A stretch of DNA of 51,387 bases from assembly GCA_964587655.1 (NCBI GenBank), contig CAZPMT010000027.1, forward strand, positions 1 through 51,387, in the 5' to 3' direction. The position numbers were made by a program, and so were the translations under genes. This stretch comes from CAZPMT01 sp964587655. GTDB lineage: Bacteria > Hydrogenedentota > Hydrogenedentia > Hydrogenedentales > SLHB01. The notes beneath the pieces are model-generated. The model had not been told where the DNA came from. It saw only the letters and a list, made by a program, of their open reading frames with translations, and searched no databases. Positions 32,816 through 41,154 of the stretch are shown in pieces. How positions within the stretch are numbered: the stretch's first letter is position 1; each line of letters begins with the position of its first letter.

Positions 32816-33259
32816 ATGGAATACCGTTTCGCGACCGAATCGGATCTCGATCTTCTCACCGAGTGGAATCATCAACTCATCCAGGATGAAGGCCACCGGA
32901 ATCCGATGACGGCGCCTGAACTTCGGGAGAGGATGCGAGGATGGCTTGCGGCTGACTACAGGGCGGTCGTCTTTCTCAGCGATGGCGAGCCGGTGGCATA
33001 CGCCTTGTACCGTGAGAGTGCGGACGAAGTGTATCTGCGTCAGTTCTTCGTCAGACGGGACAAGAGAAGAGCGGGATATGGCCGCCAGGCAATGACCGTC
33101 TTGCGTCAGAACGTCTGGCCTCCCCGGAAGCGGCTCACAGTGGAGGTTCTTTGTCAGAACACAATCGGCATTCAGTTCTGGCGGACAATGGAATACCAAG
33201 ACTACTGTCTGACTCTGGAGATAATGCCGGCGAGAAAGAGCGTCGAACAACAGGACTAA
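32816..33259 (+). CDS. GNAT family acetyltransferase
   Basis: A 147-residue GNAT beginning MEYRFATESDLDLLTEWNHQ. Core strands include VVFLSDGEPVAYALYRE and VYLRQFFVRRDKRRAGYGRQ, the acetyl-CoA loop. It resembles the small GNATs found in environmental integron cassettes. The C-terminal SVEQQD is encoded by attC-like site 3. The acetyl acceptor cannot be told. Confidence 0.82.
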   Translation: MEYRFATESDLDLLTEWNHQLIQDEGHRNPMTAPELRERMRGWLAADYRAVVFLSDGEPVAYALYRESADEVYLRQFFVRRDKRRAGYGRQAMTVLRQNVWPPRKRLTVEVLCQNTIGIQFWRTMEYQDYCLTLEIMPARKSVEQQD

Positions 33260-33299
33260 GGCGACGCGCTGCCCGCGCGGCTGAATGCTGACGTTGGAC
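33242..33299 (+). other. attC-like recombination site 3
   Basis: A 58-base site with boxes GTCGAAC and GTTGGAC. The inner stem CGCGC / GCGCG has loop TGCCC and an unpaired A at 33264; the lower stem is weaker than in sites 1 and 2. The right arm GCTGACGTTGGAC matches the others. The next start is 13 bases on. Confidence 0.68.
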
Positions 33300-33312
33300 C
33301 AAGGAGGAAAAA

Positions 33313-33813
33313 ATGGCTGACAAAGAGATCATCAAGTCGCAGTACCGCGCATCTCTCGAAATGCTCGGTGAGGCAATCTCCAAGCGCACGGATGCCCTTT
33401 GGGATGATCCGGGGCACAAGAATCGGTTCTGGCATATCGCCTATCATACGCTCTTTTTCACGCACCTGTACTTGCAGGATTGTGAAAAGGAATTCGTTGC
33501 GTGGAGTAAACACCGCAACGAGTATCAGTTTCTTGGCCCCGTTCCTTGGCCTCCGCACAAGGAGCCGGACATTGGGAAACCTTACACGAAGGAGGATATT
33601 CTCGAGTATCTCGGCGTGTGCCGGAACGAGGTCGAAGAAAGAGTGTCTTCCATGGATCTGGAAGCAGGATCCGGCTTTTATTGGCTGTCCTTTGGCAAGC
33701 TGGAGCTTCAGTTCTACAATATCAGGCACATCCAGCATCATGCCGGGCAGCTTATTGATCGGTTGAGAACCAAAGAAGCTATCGGTATTCGCTGGGTTGG
33801 AATGAAGTCATAA
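33313..33813 (+). CDS. DinB-like (YfiT/DinB four-helix bundle) protein
   Basis: A 166-residue four-helix-bundle protein with the spaced histidines of the DinB superfamily: FWHIAYHTLFFTHLYL and NIRHIQHHAGQLIDRLR. These can form a metal site used by thiol transferases or hydrolases. Its first segment is MADKEIIKSQYRASLEMLG, preceded by AAGGAGG. It is a frequent passenger in cassette arrays. No attC-like site follows it within 130 bases, so it may share a cassette with the next two genes. Confidence 0.8.
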   Translation: MADKEIIKSQYRASLEMLGEAISKRTDALWDDPGHKNRFWHIAYHTLFFTHLYLQDCEKEFVAWSKHRNEYQFLGPVPWPPHKEPDIGKPYTKEDILEYLGVCRNEVEERVSSMDLEAGSGFYWLSFGKLELQFYNIRHIQHHAGQLIDRLRTKEAIGIRWVGMKS

Positions 33814-33940
33814 GACATCGGGGACAGACTATGAATCCTGACGTCTGCACGCATGGCAGTTATCGAGATCTGACTGGAATCCGTAGTCTTTCCCTGAATT
33901 CCTGAGTTCAAACTCGCATGGATTCTATGGAGGAGGAGCA

Positions 33941-34441
33941 ATGGGCTGGCTGAGCAAATTCCTCGGCAGCGTGCCAAGGGAAGAAAGGGATGGGATCAAG
34001 CTCGATGTCCGTAGTGCGTTCTGGGAGGTCGAAGGCCCCAAGACGTTTTCCGAGGTGTTACGCGCCCTTGATGATTGGCTCCCAGATGACTCCGTTTTGT
34101 ACTTTGAAAGTGGGTCGCCCGACAAGACCTTGAGTAAGTTCATGGCTGCGAACGCGATACCCGAACAAACGCATGTTGCCTTCGGCGCCGTCTGGCCCCG
34201 ACCTCGCGTGTATCATGTCCCGGCGACTCACGACTGTCTCGGCGCGCTGGCAGAAATCATGGAACACCATGCTGAACCCGAACTCGCCATTCATTTTCAC
34301 GTGTATTGCAGAGGTCGCATCTTGCTCGAATGGTATGATGCATTCTCCCAATCAATGCTGATGAGCGGGGATATTTCAGAGGATCGCATCAAGGACTTCA
34401 GTCAAAGAATCGGCACCAAATACAAGAGGCGGGTATTGTAA
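33941..34441 (+). CDS. Hypothetical protein
   Basis: A 166-residue soluble protein that I do not recognise. GGAGGAGGAGCA precedes the ATG, a very strong ribosome site. It has segments ALDDWLPDDSVLYFESGSPD and ELAIHFHVYCRGRILLEWYD with mixed alpha/beta character and no signal peptide. The stop overlaps the ATG of the FGE-like lipoprotein by one base (TAATG), so the two are translationally coupled. Confidence 0.75.
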   Translation: MGWLSKFLGSVPREERDGIKLDVRSAFWEVEGPKTFSEVLRALDDWLPDDSVLYFESGSPDKTLSKFMAANAIPEQTHVAFGAVWPRPRVYHVPATHDCLGALAEIMEHHAEPELAIHFHVYCRGRILLEWYDAFSQSMLMSGDISEDRIKDFSQRIGTKYKRRVL

Positions 34442-35355
34442 TGGTTTTCGCGGGACTAGTTTGCTCGCTCGTCCTGCTCGCGTCCGGTGTATTCGGCTGC
34501 CAGCGTGTCGAGCCGGTGATGCGGGTGGATGATCCGGCTGAGACGCTTGTTCACTCTGCCTTCAGCGGCTCGAAGGCAGGGGACGAACGAGAAGTCGCCG
34601 GCATCAGGCTCTGCTGGTGCCCGTCGGGCCGATTCACTATGGGTAGCCCGCGCAGCGAACCCGAACGGCGTCCGGGTGAAAACCAGGTCGAGGTGACCCT
34701 GACCAAGGGCTTTTGGATGGCCAAGTACGAGGCGACGCAGGGGGAGTGGAAGCGGGTCATGGGAAAGCTGCCGGGCGAGCTGACAGCGGAGTTGCCGGAG
34801 GGGGATGACTTCCCGGTTGGCAACGTGAATTTCGCCGAGACAGAGGCTTTCTGCCGGAAACTCACCGAACTCGCCCGCCAATCCGGCGCACTCCCGCAGG
34901 ATTGGGAGTTCCGCCTGCCGACCGAGGCGCAGTGGGAATGGGCATGCCGGGCCGGGACGCTGACGGCCACATCGTTCGGCGATAAGCTCAGCAGCAAACA
35001 GGCGAACTTCGCTGCGAAGCCGTACAATGGAGCCGAGCCGGGGCCATCGCTCGGTATGGCCGCCAAAGTCGGCAGTTACCCCGCCAACGCATGGGGCCTG
35101 CACGACATGCACGGCAACACCTACGAGTGGTGCCGGGATTGGTACCACAAGAAACTGCCGGGCGGTACGGACCCCGACTTGTATTCCGCAAAGGACACGG
35201 CCACGAAAAGCGAGCACGGCGACATCTCCCGCTCGCGCCGGGGCGGGTGCTGGGGTGACGACGGCTGGTCACTCCGGACGGCCTTTCGACTGCGGTTTGA
35301 ACCGGAACGGCGCTACGACCACATCGGCTTTCGCGTCGTCGCCGTTCAGCCCTAA
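34441..35355 (+). CDS. Formylglycine-generating-enzyme-like (SUMF1) lipoprotein
   Basis: A 304-residue protein with a signal peptide ending SGVFGC, a plausible lipobox, so probably lipid-anchored. The FGE-sulfatase domain covers about 50-303: SGRFTMGSP, FWMAKYEATQGEWKRVMGKL, FRLPTEAQWEWACRAG, AWGLHDMHGNTYEWCRDWY and SRSRRGGCWGDD. The paired cysteines that give true formylglycine-generating activity are not evident in the last block (the expected CRSAxR is LRTAFR), so a non-enzymatic or altered role is likely. Its TAA stop forms part of attC-like site 4. Confidence 0.82.
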   Translation: MVFAGLVCSLVLLASGVFGCQRVEPVMRVDDPAETLVHSAFSGSKAGDEREVAGIRLCWCPSGRFTMGSPRSEPERRPGENQVEVTLTKGFWMAKYEATQGEWKRVMGKLPGELTAELPEGDDFPVGNVNFAETEAFCRKLTELARQSGALPQDWEFRLPTEAQWEWACRAGTLTATSFGDKLSSKQANFAAKPYNGAEPGPSLGMAAKVGSYPANAWGLHDMHGNTYEWCRDWYHKKLPGGTDPDLYSAKDTATKSEHGDISRSRRGGCWGDDGWSLRTAFRLRFEPERRYDHIGFRVVAVQP

Positions 35356-35449
35356 CGGAACGCTGCACCTGACCCGGCCAGCGCGATCGGTTTCCGGGAG
35401 TTCGTCGCGCATCGGCACGCAGCCGGGCAGGCGACCTCGGTCGTTGCGC
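35350..35449 (+). other. attC-like recombination site 4 (long form)
   Basis: A 100-base site with boxes CCCTAAC and GTTGCGC. The stem CCTG-A-CCCGGC / GCCGGG-CAGG is 10 perfect pairs with an unpaired A at 35372. A 43-base apical loop makes it longer than the others, as in long attC variants. The next coding start is 15 bases on. Confidence 0.65.
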
Positions 35450-35464
35450 AGGGAGTGAAACACC

Positions 35465-36058
35465 GTGGAGTGCGATCAAATGCCACCGACCATCCGAGAG
35501 ATCGGTCCGGACTTGTACCATCGGTACGGCGAGATCGATCCGAGCTATGAGGTGACCTCCGTGCTAAAGGTTGTCCCCAGGGACGGAGGGTTGGATGGGA
35601 TCCAGTTCATCGAAGAGGAAGTAGCACAGCCGTATCCGAAAGGCGCTGACACCCCGGAGTACTCTCCTTTATCATGGCCTCCGCGACAAGAGGCCGGCGC
35701 GTTCGCAGCTTTTCTGGCCATGGACGGGGACCTCGCCCTCGGCGGGGCCGCCGTAGTCATCAACCCGGCGGCGGCATTCCTGTTTGAACGGCGTGACACG
35801 CTTGCCGGGCTCTGGGACATACGCGTGCGGCGCGACTGCAGGCGAACCGGGCTCGGTTCCCAGCTTCTGCTGCACGCCGCGGGCTGGGCAAAGAAGAAGG
35901 GATGCACGCAACTCCGCGTCGAGTGCCAGAACGTCAATGTGGCGGCGTGCCGCTTCTACGCAAAGCATTGTATACTCGGCGGCGTCGAGCGGTACGGGTA
36001 TGCCGCTTGTCCTGAAGTTGCCCACGAGGCAATGCTCCTTTGGTACCGCGATCTGTAA
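35465..36058 (+). CDS. GNAT family acetyltransferase, streptothricin-acetyltransferase-like
   Basis: A 197-residue GNAT. Motif A is IRVRRDCRRTGLGSQLLLHA, followed by AKKKGCTQLRVECQNVNVAA and CRFYAKHC. The end, HEAMLLWYRDL, is typical of streptothricin-type acetyltransferases; this is a resemblance, not evidence of resistance. The start may be the GTG at 35465 or the ATG at 35480, each with a GGAG nearby. A degenerate attC-like site follows. Confidence 0.82.
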   Translation: MECDQMPPTIREIGPDLYHRYGEIDPSYEVTSVLKVVPRDGGLDGIQFIEEEVAQPYPKGADTPEYSPLSWPPRQEAGAFAAFLAMDGDLALGGAAVVINPAAAFLFERRDTLAGLWDIRVRRDCRRTGLGSQLLLHAAGWAKKKGCTQLRVECQNVNVAACRFYAKHCILGGVERYGYAACPEVAHEAMLLWYRDL

Positions 36059-36060
36059 CG

Positions 36061-36115
36061 GCACAACAATTAAGTCAAGCGCTCCAGCAGCCCTGACGCC
36101 GCTGAACTCAACGAC
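36061..36115 (+). other. Degenerate attC-like site 5
   Basis: GCACAAC and AATTAAGTCAAGCGCTCC resemble the left half of an attC, and CAGC/GCTG can pair, but the right box GTTRRRY is missing (AACTCAACGACC instead). Kept only because spacing and position fit the array. Confidence 0.3.
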
Positions 36116-36129
36116 CAGAGAGTACGGAC

Positions 36130-36465
36130 GTGAAAACAAGGATCATGTACATAGAGCAGAAGACACATCATGGCGGCCATGATGATCGCGGCCCTGCCAG
36201 AATTGGCCGCGTGACATTCAATAGGACCGGCAAGACGTTGACATATCGCGGAAAGAAGCTTCGCAAGGGTGGTACCGACTCATGCGCCAATTACCACGAT
36301 GTAGAAACCGGAGAAGGTTACTGGATCTCTGGGCCAAAGAGAAACGGCCAGGACCGCTATGCGTGGGCCAAGCAAGCTCCCGTTGAAATTGACGAAGACG
36401 TCCGAGAGGAATACTGGGCAAAGATCCGGAACATGCCGGAAAGAGTAAAAGAAAGTCTTGCCTAA
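36130..36465 (+). CDS. Small conserved hypothetical protein, cassette-associated
   Basis: A 111-residue soluble protein with PARIGRVTFNRTGKTLTYRG, YHDVETGEGYWISGPKRNGQ and VEIDEDVREEYWAKIRNMPE. This type of beta-rich small protein recurs in gene cassette arrays and genomic islands, with no known function. The start may be the GTG at 36130 or the ATG at 36145. Its stop is inside attC-like site 6. Confidence 0.75.
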   Translation: MKTRIMYIEQKTHHGGHDDRGPARIGRVTFNRTGKTLTYRGKKLRKGGTDSCANYHDVETGEGYWISGPKRNGQDRYAWAKQAPVEIDEDVREEYWAKIRNMPERVKESLA

Positions 36466-36518
36466 CAAGATTTCCTGCATGCTGCGGAAACCCGCGCCGC
36501 TTACACAGGACGTTGGCA
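36460..36518 (+). other. attC-like recombination site 6
   Basis: A 59-base site with near-consensus boxes GCCTAAC and GTTGGCA. Outer CCTG pairs with CAGG and inner GC-T-GCGG pairs with CCGC-GC, with an unpaired T at 36483 and loop AAAC. The right arm reads AGGACGTTGGCA. The next start is 10 bases on. Confidence 0.8.
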
Positions 36519-36528
36519 CGAGCGAACA

Positions 36529-37008
36529 ATGAATCCAGACATAGTCAGAAACGGCAACGTTGAGCCGGCAGAGATCGAGGATCTTCGGGAAGCTGTCGGG
36601 TGGGACAGGTGTGAAGGCACGTATGCGTCAATCCTCAATCGGCACTACACGTATTACACCGTTCGAGCACAAGACGGTTCTCTCATCGGATACGTGTCCG
36701 TTCTCAGTGACGGGATATCAGATGCCTTCCTTCTTGACTTGATGGTACACCCCAGAGCCCAGCGAACGCACATAGGAATGCGACTCGTCAAGCGCGCAAT
36801 TCAAGACATGAAGGACGCTGAAGTCCGATGCATCCAAGTTACGTTCAGTGAGAACATACGGGAGTTCTACGCCAAATGCGGATTCCATATCTTCGGAGGC
36901 GGAATCATCGATTTCAAGAACATGGACTGTAACACGGGGCGCCAACCAGGCCATCCAAGTGACGCGGAAGACCGCGCGCCTGGGCCGTCAGCCGAATTAG
37001 CATCTTGA
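36529..37008 (+). CDS. GNAT family acetyltransferase
   Basis: A 159-residue GNAT with AFLLDLMVHPRAQRTHIGMR then LVKRAI as the acetyl-CoA-binding loop and IQVTFSENIREFYAKCGFHI at the end of the fold. The C-terminal segment after NTGRQPGHPS is low in structure and is encoded by attC-like site 7. Start ATG at 36529; substrate unknown. Confidence 0.82.
   Translation: MNPDIVRNGNVEPAEIEDLREAVGWDRCEGTYASILNRHYTYYTVRAQDGSLIGYVSVLSDGISDAFLLDLMVHPRAQRTHIGMRLVKRAIQDMKDAEVRCIQVTFSENIREFYAKCGFHIFGGGIIDFKNMDCNTGRQPGHPSDAEDRAPGPSAELAS
36940..36993 (+). other. attC-like recombination site 7 (degenerate right box)
   Basis: The left box is CGCCAAC. The hairpin CCAAGTG-A-CGCGG / CCGCG-CGCCTGG has 12 pairs, one mismatch, an unpaired A at 36962 and loop AAGA. 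The right box is GTCAGCC, with GTC in place of the invariant GTT, so it may be inactive. Confidence 0.55.
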
Positions 37009-37022
37009 AGAGGAGCACGAGA

Positions 37023-37133
37023 ATGGAGAACGAAGCAGCAAGAGTCTTCCTCCAGTATTCGCGTGAGCGATTCGCGAGAGAGCTTGAGCGAACTTATCTG
37101 TGTTTGGATGCGGATGAAAGGCCAAGCAGATGA
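37023..37133 (+). pseudogene. Short ORF resembling the start of a DinB/DUF1572-type protein
   Basis: A 36-codon frame starting MENEAARVFLQYSRERFARE and ending LDADERPSR. The opening residues look like those of DinB-superfamily proteins, but the remainder of the fold is absent. Its TGA overlaps the HIT gene start (ATGA), so it may now act as a translated leader. Interpreted as a truncated gene. Confidence 0.45.
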
Positions 37134-37549
37134 GCGACGCCTGTGTGTTCTGTGAAATCGCGCAGGGAAGGCAGTCTGCAAGTATCGTATACGAGGACGA
37201 TCTGACCATGGCCTTCGTGGACCTCCGGCAGTTTCACCCGGGTCATACGTTGGTAATCCCCCGTCAGCACTTTGCCGACGTACGCGAACTGGACCTCACC
37301 ACAGGTGCAGCGTTAATGGCCACGGTGTCCCGGATAACCCGCGCTGTGGGCGCCGCTTTCCCAAACGAGGGCCTCAGTCTCTGGCACTCCATCGGTCCAG
37401 CAGCATTCCAGGAAGTGCCCCATCTTCATGTTCATGTTCACCCGCGGAAGAGCGGCGACGAATTCCTGCGGGTCTATCCGGGTGATCCACCGACCTCGGA
37501 CAAGCCCACACGGGATTCCTACGCGGCGAGGATACGCGAGCATCTGTAA
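37130..37549 (+). CDS. HIT family nucleotide hydrolase/transferase
   Basis: A 139-residue histidine-triad protein. Residues CVFC (5-8) suggest the zinc-type N-terminus. The HIT motif is HLHVHVHPR, with histidines at 98, 100, 102 and 104; the central histidine attacks the alpha phosphate of nucleoside phosphoramidates or dinucleotides. It also has HPGHTLVIPRQHFADV. It ends the array of plus-strand genes and is convergent with the FapA-like gene. No attC-like site follows it. Confidence 0.92.
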   Translation: MSDACVFCEIAQGRQSASIVYEDDLTMAFVDLRQFHPGHTLVIPRQHFADVRELDLTTGAALMATVSRITRAVGAAFPNEGLSLWHSIGPAAFQEVPHLHVHVHPRKSGDEFLRVYPGDPPTSDKPTRDSYAARIREHL

Positions 37550-37605
37550 GGGATCCAGATGCTCAAGTGGCATCGAGCATTCTCAGGAGGAAGTACTGCA
37601 TCCCG

Positions 37606-39036
37606 TTAGTTCTCATACATTTTCATCAGGCACAACTGGCCGTCGTGGATCTTCACCTTGACCGGGCCGTCCACCTGGTTATGCAGAAGCAGCGTCAGAG
37701 GTGGGATGTGGAAAAAGACATCGGGCAGGATCCGCTTATGCACTATGATCTCTTTTTTCATCTGCGACTGTGATTCGGCGCGAATCGTCTCCAACTCATC
37801 CTCAAGCTGTTTGATTGCGTCATTGATCTTCGTGACTTCCTCGACGAGCCCGGTCGCCAAGTCGCGGAGTTTCGGCGGAAGCGACGAGCCGCGGCTTTTC
37901 AGCGGGGCAAGGCGTTCGGAGATCTTCTTGAGCTTCTCGTGCTGCATCTCGATTTCACGCTTCTTGGGGTCGATCAGTTGCCTGACGGTGTAATCCTCGC
38001 CGACCGTGAGGTTCGTGCGCAGGAATGCGTCGCTTCCGATTTGATCCGTCTCAATGCCTCCGAGCGCTGAGATTTCGCCGCCCACGATGCGTCCATGCGT
38101 GACGATAACGGTGCCGCGCGTCTTGATGTTCGACTGGTCGATTTCGTGTTCGACCACGATATCGCCGTTCGACTCGATGTCCGCGAGTTGGATGTACCTC
38201 GCATGGACGCCGCCTTCCGCTCGGATTCGGCATTTCGGCCCGCCGGTAATGCCGCCGTGCACCATCAGGCGCCCTTTGGTCGTGATTTCCGCATTCTGGA
38301 CGTATCCGTGCACGTCGATGTCGCCTAGCGCTTGGATCTGAGTCTCGGCTTCCACGTTCTGCGTTACAACAAGCGCGCCCGGGTGTTTGATGTGGCCGGT
38401 CTTGAGACCCACGCTGCCGTTTACAGTGTACACGTCATCGACCGAGAGCACGTTGCCGACGAATCTGATGCGGCCGTCTTTGCGGGAGTAGAACTTGCCA
38501 TTCGCCTCGTCAAAGCGGACATTGCTTCCGGCGCGGATGCGGAACGGCCTTGGTTTTCCAGTGGCTATCAATTTGCCCATGAGGTCACGCCCATCCTGAC
38601 CCGGCAGCGGAGGATGCAGGGTCGCGAGGTGTTCGTCTTTCCCCACCGACCTCCGGCCCCGCGGTCTCCGGTAATCCATCACGCCCGTTGCCGGATTGAC
38701 TTCGAAACCCTTTTCAAAAAAAGTGTCCGCCCAGACCATTTCGCCTTCTTTCGGCGGCGTGGGGTGTTTCCCTTCGAGCAGCACGAAATCCTCAAGTTGC
38801 GAACCTTGGTCCACCACCTCGGCGAGTCGTTCCGCGACCCGCGAGAGATGGGCGTCCGCGCGCACCCCCATTCGACGCAATTCAGCGCGGACTTCAGATG
38901 TCAACGCTTCCAGCGTCTCGCGCGAGATCGCACAATCGATATACAGGGTCATTAGATCGCCGCTTATCCGCAGCTTGAACGCGTTGGCTTCGCAACCGCC
39001 GGGTTTCTGCCCCTCGTTGGTCTGTGCATCGGTCAT
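37606..39036 (-). CDS. FapA family (DUF342) protein
   Basis: A 476-residue FapA-type protein with an N-terminal globular part, a central run of short beta-helix repeats (DIDVHGYVQNAEITTKGRLM, GDIVVEHEIDQSNIKTRGTV, GGEISALGGIETDQIGSDAF) and a coiled-coil segment near 370-430 (QHEKLKKISERLAPLKSRGS). Such polymer-like proteins are widespread; bactofilin-like or regulatory roles are proposed. The start ATG at 39036 has GGGGAG further upstream; the open frame continues to 39129 without a better start. No partner gene is nearby. Confidence 0.85.
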   Translation of the reverse strand: MTDAQTNEGQKPGGCEANAFKLRISGDLMTLYIDCAISRETLEALTSEVRAELRRMGVRADAHLSRVAERLAEVVDQGSQLEDFVLLEGKHPTPPKEGEMVWADTFFEKGFEVNPATGVMDYRRPRGRRSVGKDEHLATLHPPLPGQDGRDLMGKLIATGKPRPFRIRAGSNVRFDEANGKFYSRKDGRIRFVGNVLSVDDVYTVNGSVGLKTGHIKHPGALVVTQNVEAETQIQALGDIDVHGYVQNAEITTKGRLMVHGGITGGPKCRIRAEGGVHARYIQLADIESNGDIVVEHEIDQSNIKTRGTVIVTHGRIVGGEISALGGIETDQIGSDAFLRTNLTVGEDYTVRQLIDPKKREIEMQHEKLKKISERLAPLKSRGSSLPPKLRDLATGLVEEVTKINDAIKQLEDELETIRAESQSQMKKEIIVHKRILPDVFFHIPPLTLLLHNQVDGPVKVKIHDGQLCLMKMYEN

Positions 39037-39246
39037 CGCGACAGCTACTCCCCTTTCGGTGCTTTCTTCGTCCCACGGCTTCTTTGCGATTATATCACAT
39101 GTCCTGTTATTGCACGGATCGCCGCCCACGGTCCGTTTCCCGCCTTTCTCGTTTCACCGCAGCCGCGAGAACAGCCTTGACACGGTGGTGCGTCTCGTGT
39201 TGCACTTGCGGGGTCTTGTGTCTGTAGCGGAGTTGGGAAACTTGAC

Positions 39247-41154
39247 ATGGGCGTAACGTTTCGCAGCGTGGTTATTGGCCTCATGCTGATTCCGTTGAAC
39301 ACGCTTTGGGTCGTGTTGGCGGAGTTGGGATGGTACTCCGGGTTTCCCACGTGTCTGAGCCTCTTCTTCAACGCTGTGTTCTGTGTCTTCGTGATCGTGG
39401 CCGGCAACCTGGTCGTCGAGCGATTCAAACCGGCGTGGGCGTTGCAGGGAACGGAGATCCTGGTCATCTACACGATGATCTGCATTGCGAGCGGTCTCGC
39501 GGGACACGACTTTATTCAGCTCTGGCTGCAAACCGTAACGCATCTCCACCGTTACGCGCCGTTGACGGGTCGGTACGCGGAGATCCTTCCACACGTCCCA
39601 CCATGGCTTGTCGTGCAGGATCCCGTCGCGTTGCAGGGCGCGTACATCGGACAGGAATCCATCTATGACTGGACCAATCTCGGCCCCTGGATCGAGCCGT
39701 TCGCGTGGTGGTTTGGTTTCGTGGTCTCCCTGTGCGCCGTGATGTGGGGCATTACGCTCTTGTTCCGCAAGCAATGGGTCGAGCACGAGAAGCTGGCATA
39801 TCCGGTCCTGCAAGTGCCGTTCATGCTGGCCGTCCAGCCGCGCGCGCTGTTTGGCAGCAAGGTATTCTGGATCGGGTTCGGCATCGCGGGCATGATCGGG
39901 CTGGTCAACGGCCTCAACGTGCTCTTTCCACTTCTGCCTAAGATACCCATAGCCTCGATCATGGACCTGCGCGCGTTCTTCCCGGAGCGTCCGTGGTCCG
40001 ACATGGGCGAAGTCATCGTCTCGTTCTATCCGTTCGCGATTGCGATGTTCTTCCTGATGCCCGTCGACCTCGCGTTCTCGTGTCTGTTCTTCTTTTTCTT
40101 CTTCAAGGCCGAACGCGTCCTCGCGAGCCATTTCGGACTTCAGGTCATCCCCGGGGCGCCGTTCCTTAACGAGCAAATGGCCGGCGGCTTCTACGCGATC
40201 TCCCTCATTGCCCTCTGGATCAGCCGCCGCCACTTGAGGCGCGTCTGGCTGATCCTGCTCGGGCGATGCACGGACGACGTGACGGACTGGGATCGGCACG
40301 AGGCCCGGCTTGCGTTCTTGCTCATCGCGTGCGGCGCGGCGTTCCTGATGTTCTTCTGCTGGCGAACGGGGATGACGCCGTGGGTAGCGTTTGTCTTCTT
40401 CACGCTCTACTTCCTGATCTCGATCGCCATCACGCGGATGCGCGTCGAACTCGGCCCGCCGGTCCACGATCTCCATAGTTTAGGGCCCAATATCCAGATC
40501 CTCAACGCCCTCGGCATGACCAACATGCGCAAGGAAAACCCCGCCGATCTCGTTATGTTCGGCATGCTCAATTTCTTCAACCGCGTCTATCGCGGCCACC
40601 CGATGCCGCACGGCATGGAGGCGTTCCGTCTCGCGCATCAGTTGAAAATGGACAACCTCCGCTATCTTGTGGCCATGCTCGTTGCCGTGTTAGCGGGCAC
40701 GATCGCGTCGATGTGGTCCATGCTTTGGATGCACTACCATTACGGCGGCGCCGCGGGCATGGCCGCCGGAGATGGATTCGGCTGGGAGATCTGGACACGC
40801 GTAAACTCCTGGTTTACCGCCCCGCAGCCACATCAGTTGATCTCGACGGTCGTCATAGGGCTTGGCGTTGTGTTCTCATTCGCGCTCGCCGCGCTCCGCA
40901 TGAACTTCGCAGGGTGGCCCCTCCACCCCATGGGATTCGCGCTAGCGGGAACCTGGTCCATGGACCGCCTCTGGGTCTGCGTAATGATCGGATGGTTCCT
41001 GAAGGTAGCCGTGCTCCGCTACGGCGGCGTCAAGGCCTATCGCCCCGCCATCCCGTTCTTCATCGGACTCATCCTCGGCGACTTCATCGTAGGCGCCCTC
41101 TGGAACCTTTACGGCATCATCATGGAGGTCAAGGTCTACCGCTTCTGGTTCTGA
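39247..41154 (+). CDS. Large polytopic membrane protein, DUF6785/DUF6784 type
   Basis: A 635-residue protein with about 14 hydrophobic segments. It begins VTFRSVVIGLMLIPLNTLWV and has FKPAWALQGTEILVIYTMIC, GHDFIQLW, KLAYPVLQVPFMLAVQP, ISIAITRMRVELGPPVHDLH and the C-terminal GFALAGTWSMDRLW. This family is common in Planctomycetota- and Hydrogenedentota-type genomes, and its function is unknown; oligopeptide-transporter-like topology suggests transport. The last 26 bases overlap the end of the next gene on the opposite strand. Confidence 0.8.
   Translation: MGVTFRSVVIGLMLIPLNTLWVVLAELGWYSGFPTCLSLFFNAVFCVFVIVAGNLVVERFKPAWALQGTEILVIYTMICIASGLAGHDFIQLWLQTVTHLHRYAPLTGRYAEILPHVPPWLVVQDPVALQGAYIGQESIYDWTNLGPWIEPFAWWFGFVVSLCAVMWGITLLFRKQWVEHEKLAYPVLQVPFMLAVQPRALFGSKVFWIGFGIAGMIGLVNGLNVLFPLLPKIPIASIMDLRAFFPERPWSDMGEVIVSFYPFAIAMFFLMPVDLAFSCLFFFFFFKAERVLASHFGLQVIPGAPFLNEQMAGGFYAISLIALWISRRHLRRVWLILLGRCTDDVTDWDRHEARLAFLLIACGAAFLMFFCWRTGMTPWVAFVFFTLYFLISIAITRMRVELGPPVHDLHSLGPNIQILNALGMTNMRKENPADLVMFGMLNFFNRVYRGHPMPHGMEAFRLAHQLKMDNLRYLVAMLVAVLAGTIASMWSMLWMHYHYGGAAGMAAGDGFGWEIWTRVNSWFTAPQPHQLISTVVIGLGVVFSFALAALRMNFAGWPLHPMGFALAGTWSMDRLWVCVMIGWFLKVAVLRYGGVKAYRPAIPFFIGLILGDFIVGALWNLYGIIMEVKVYRFWF

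Noticed and set aside
33814..33940. An attC site between the DinB-like gene and the next gene
   Set aside because: No paired boxes or hairpin with an unpaired base; only a lone GACGTC.
32150..36993. Ordinary intergenic terminators instead of attC sites
   Set aside because: The hairpins lack T runs, share conserved outer boxes and have an unpaired base at the same place, which terminators do not need.
39154..40476. A 440-codon minus-strand open frame rich in Asp, Glu, Arg and His
   Set aside because: Antisense shadow of the DUF6785-type membrane protein.
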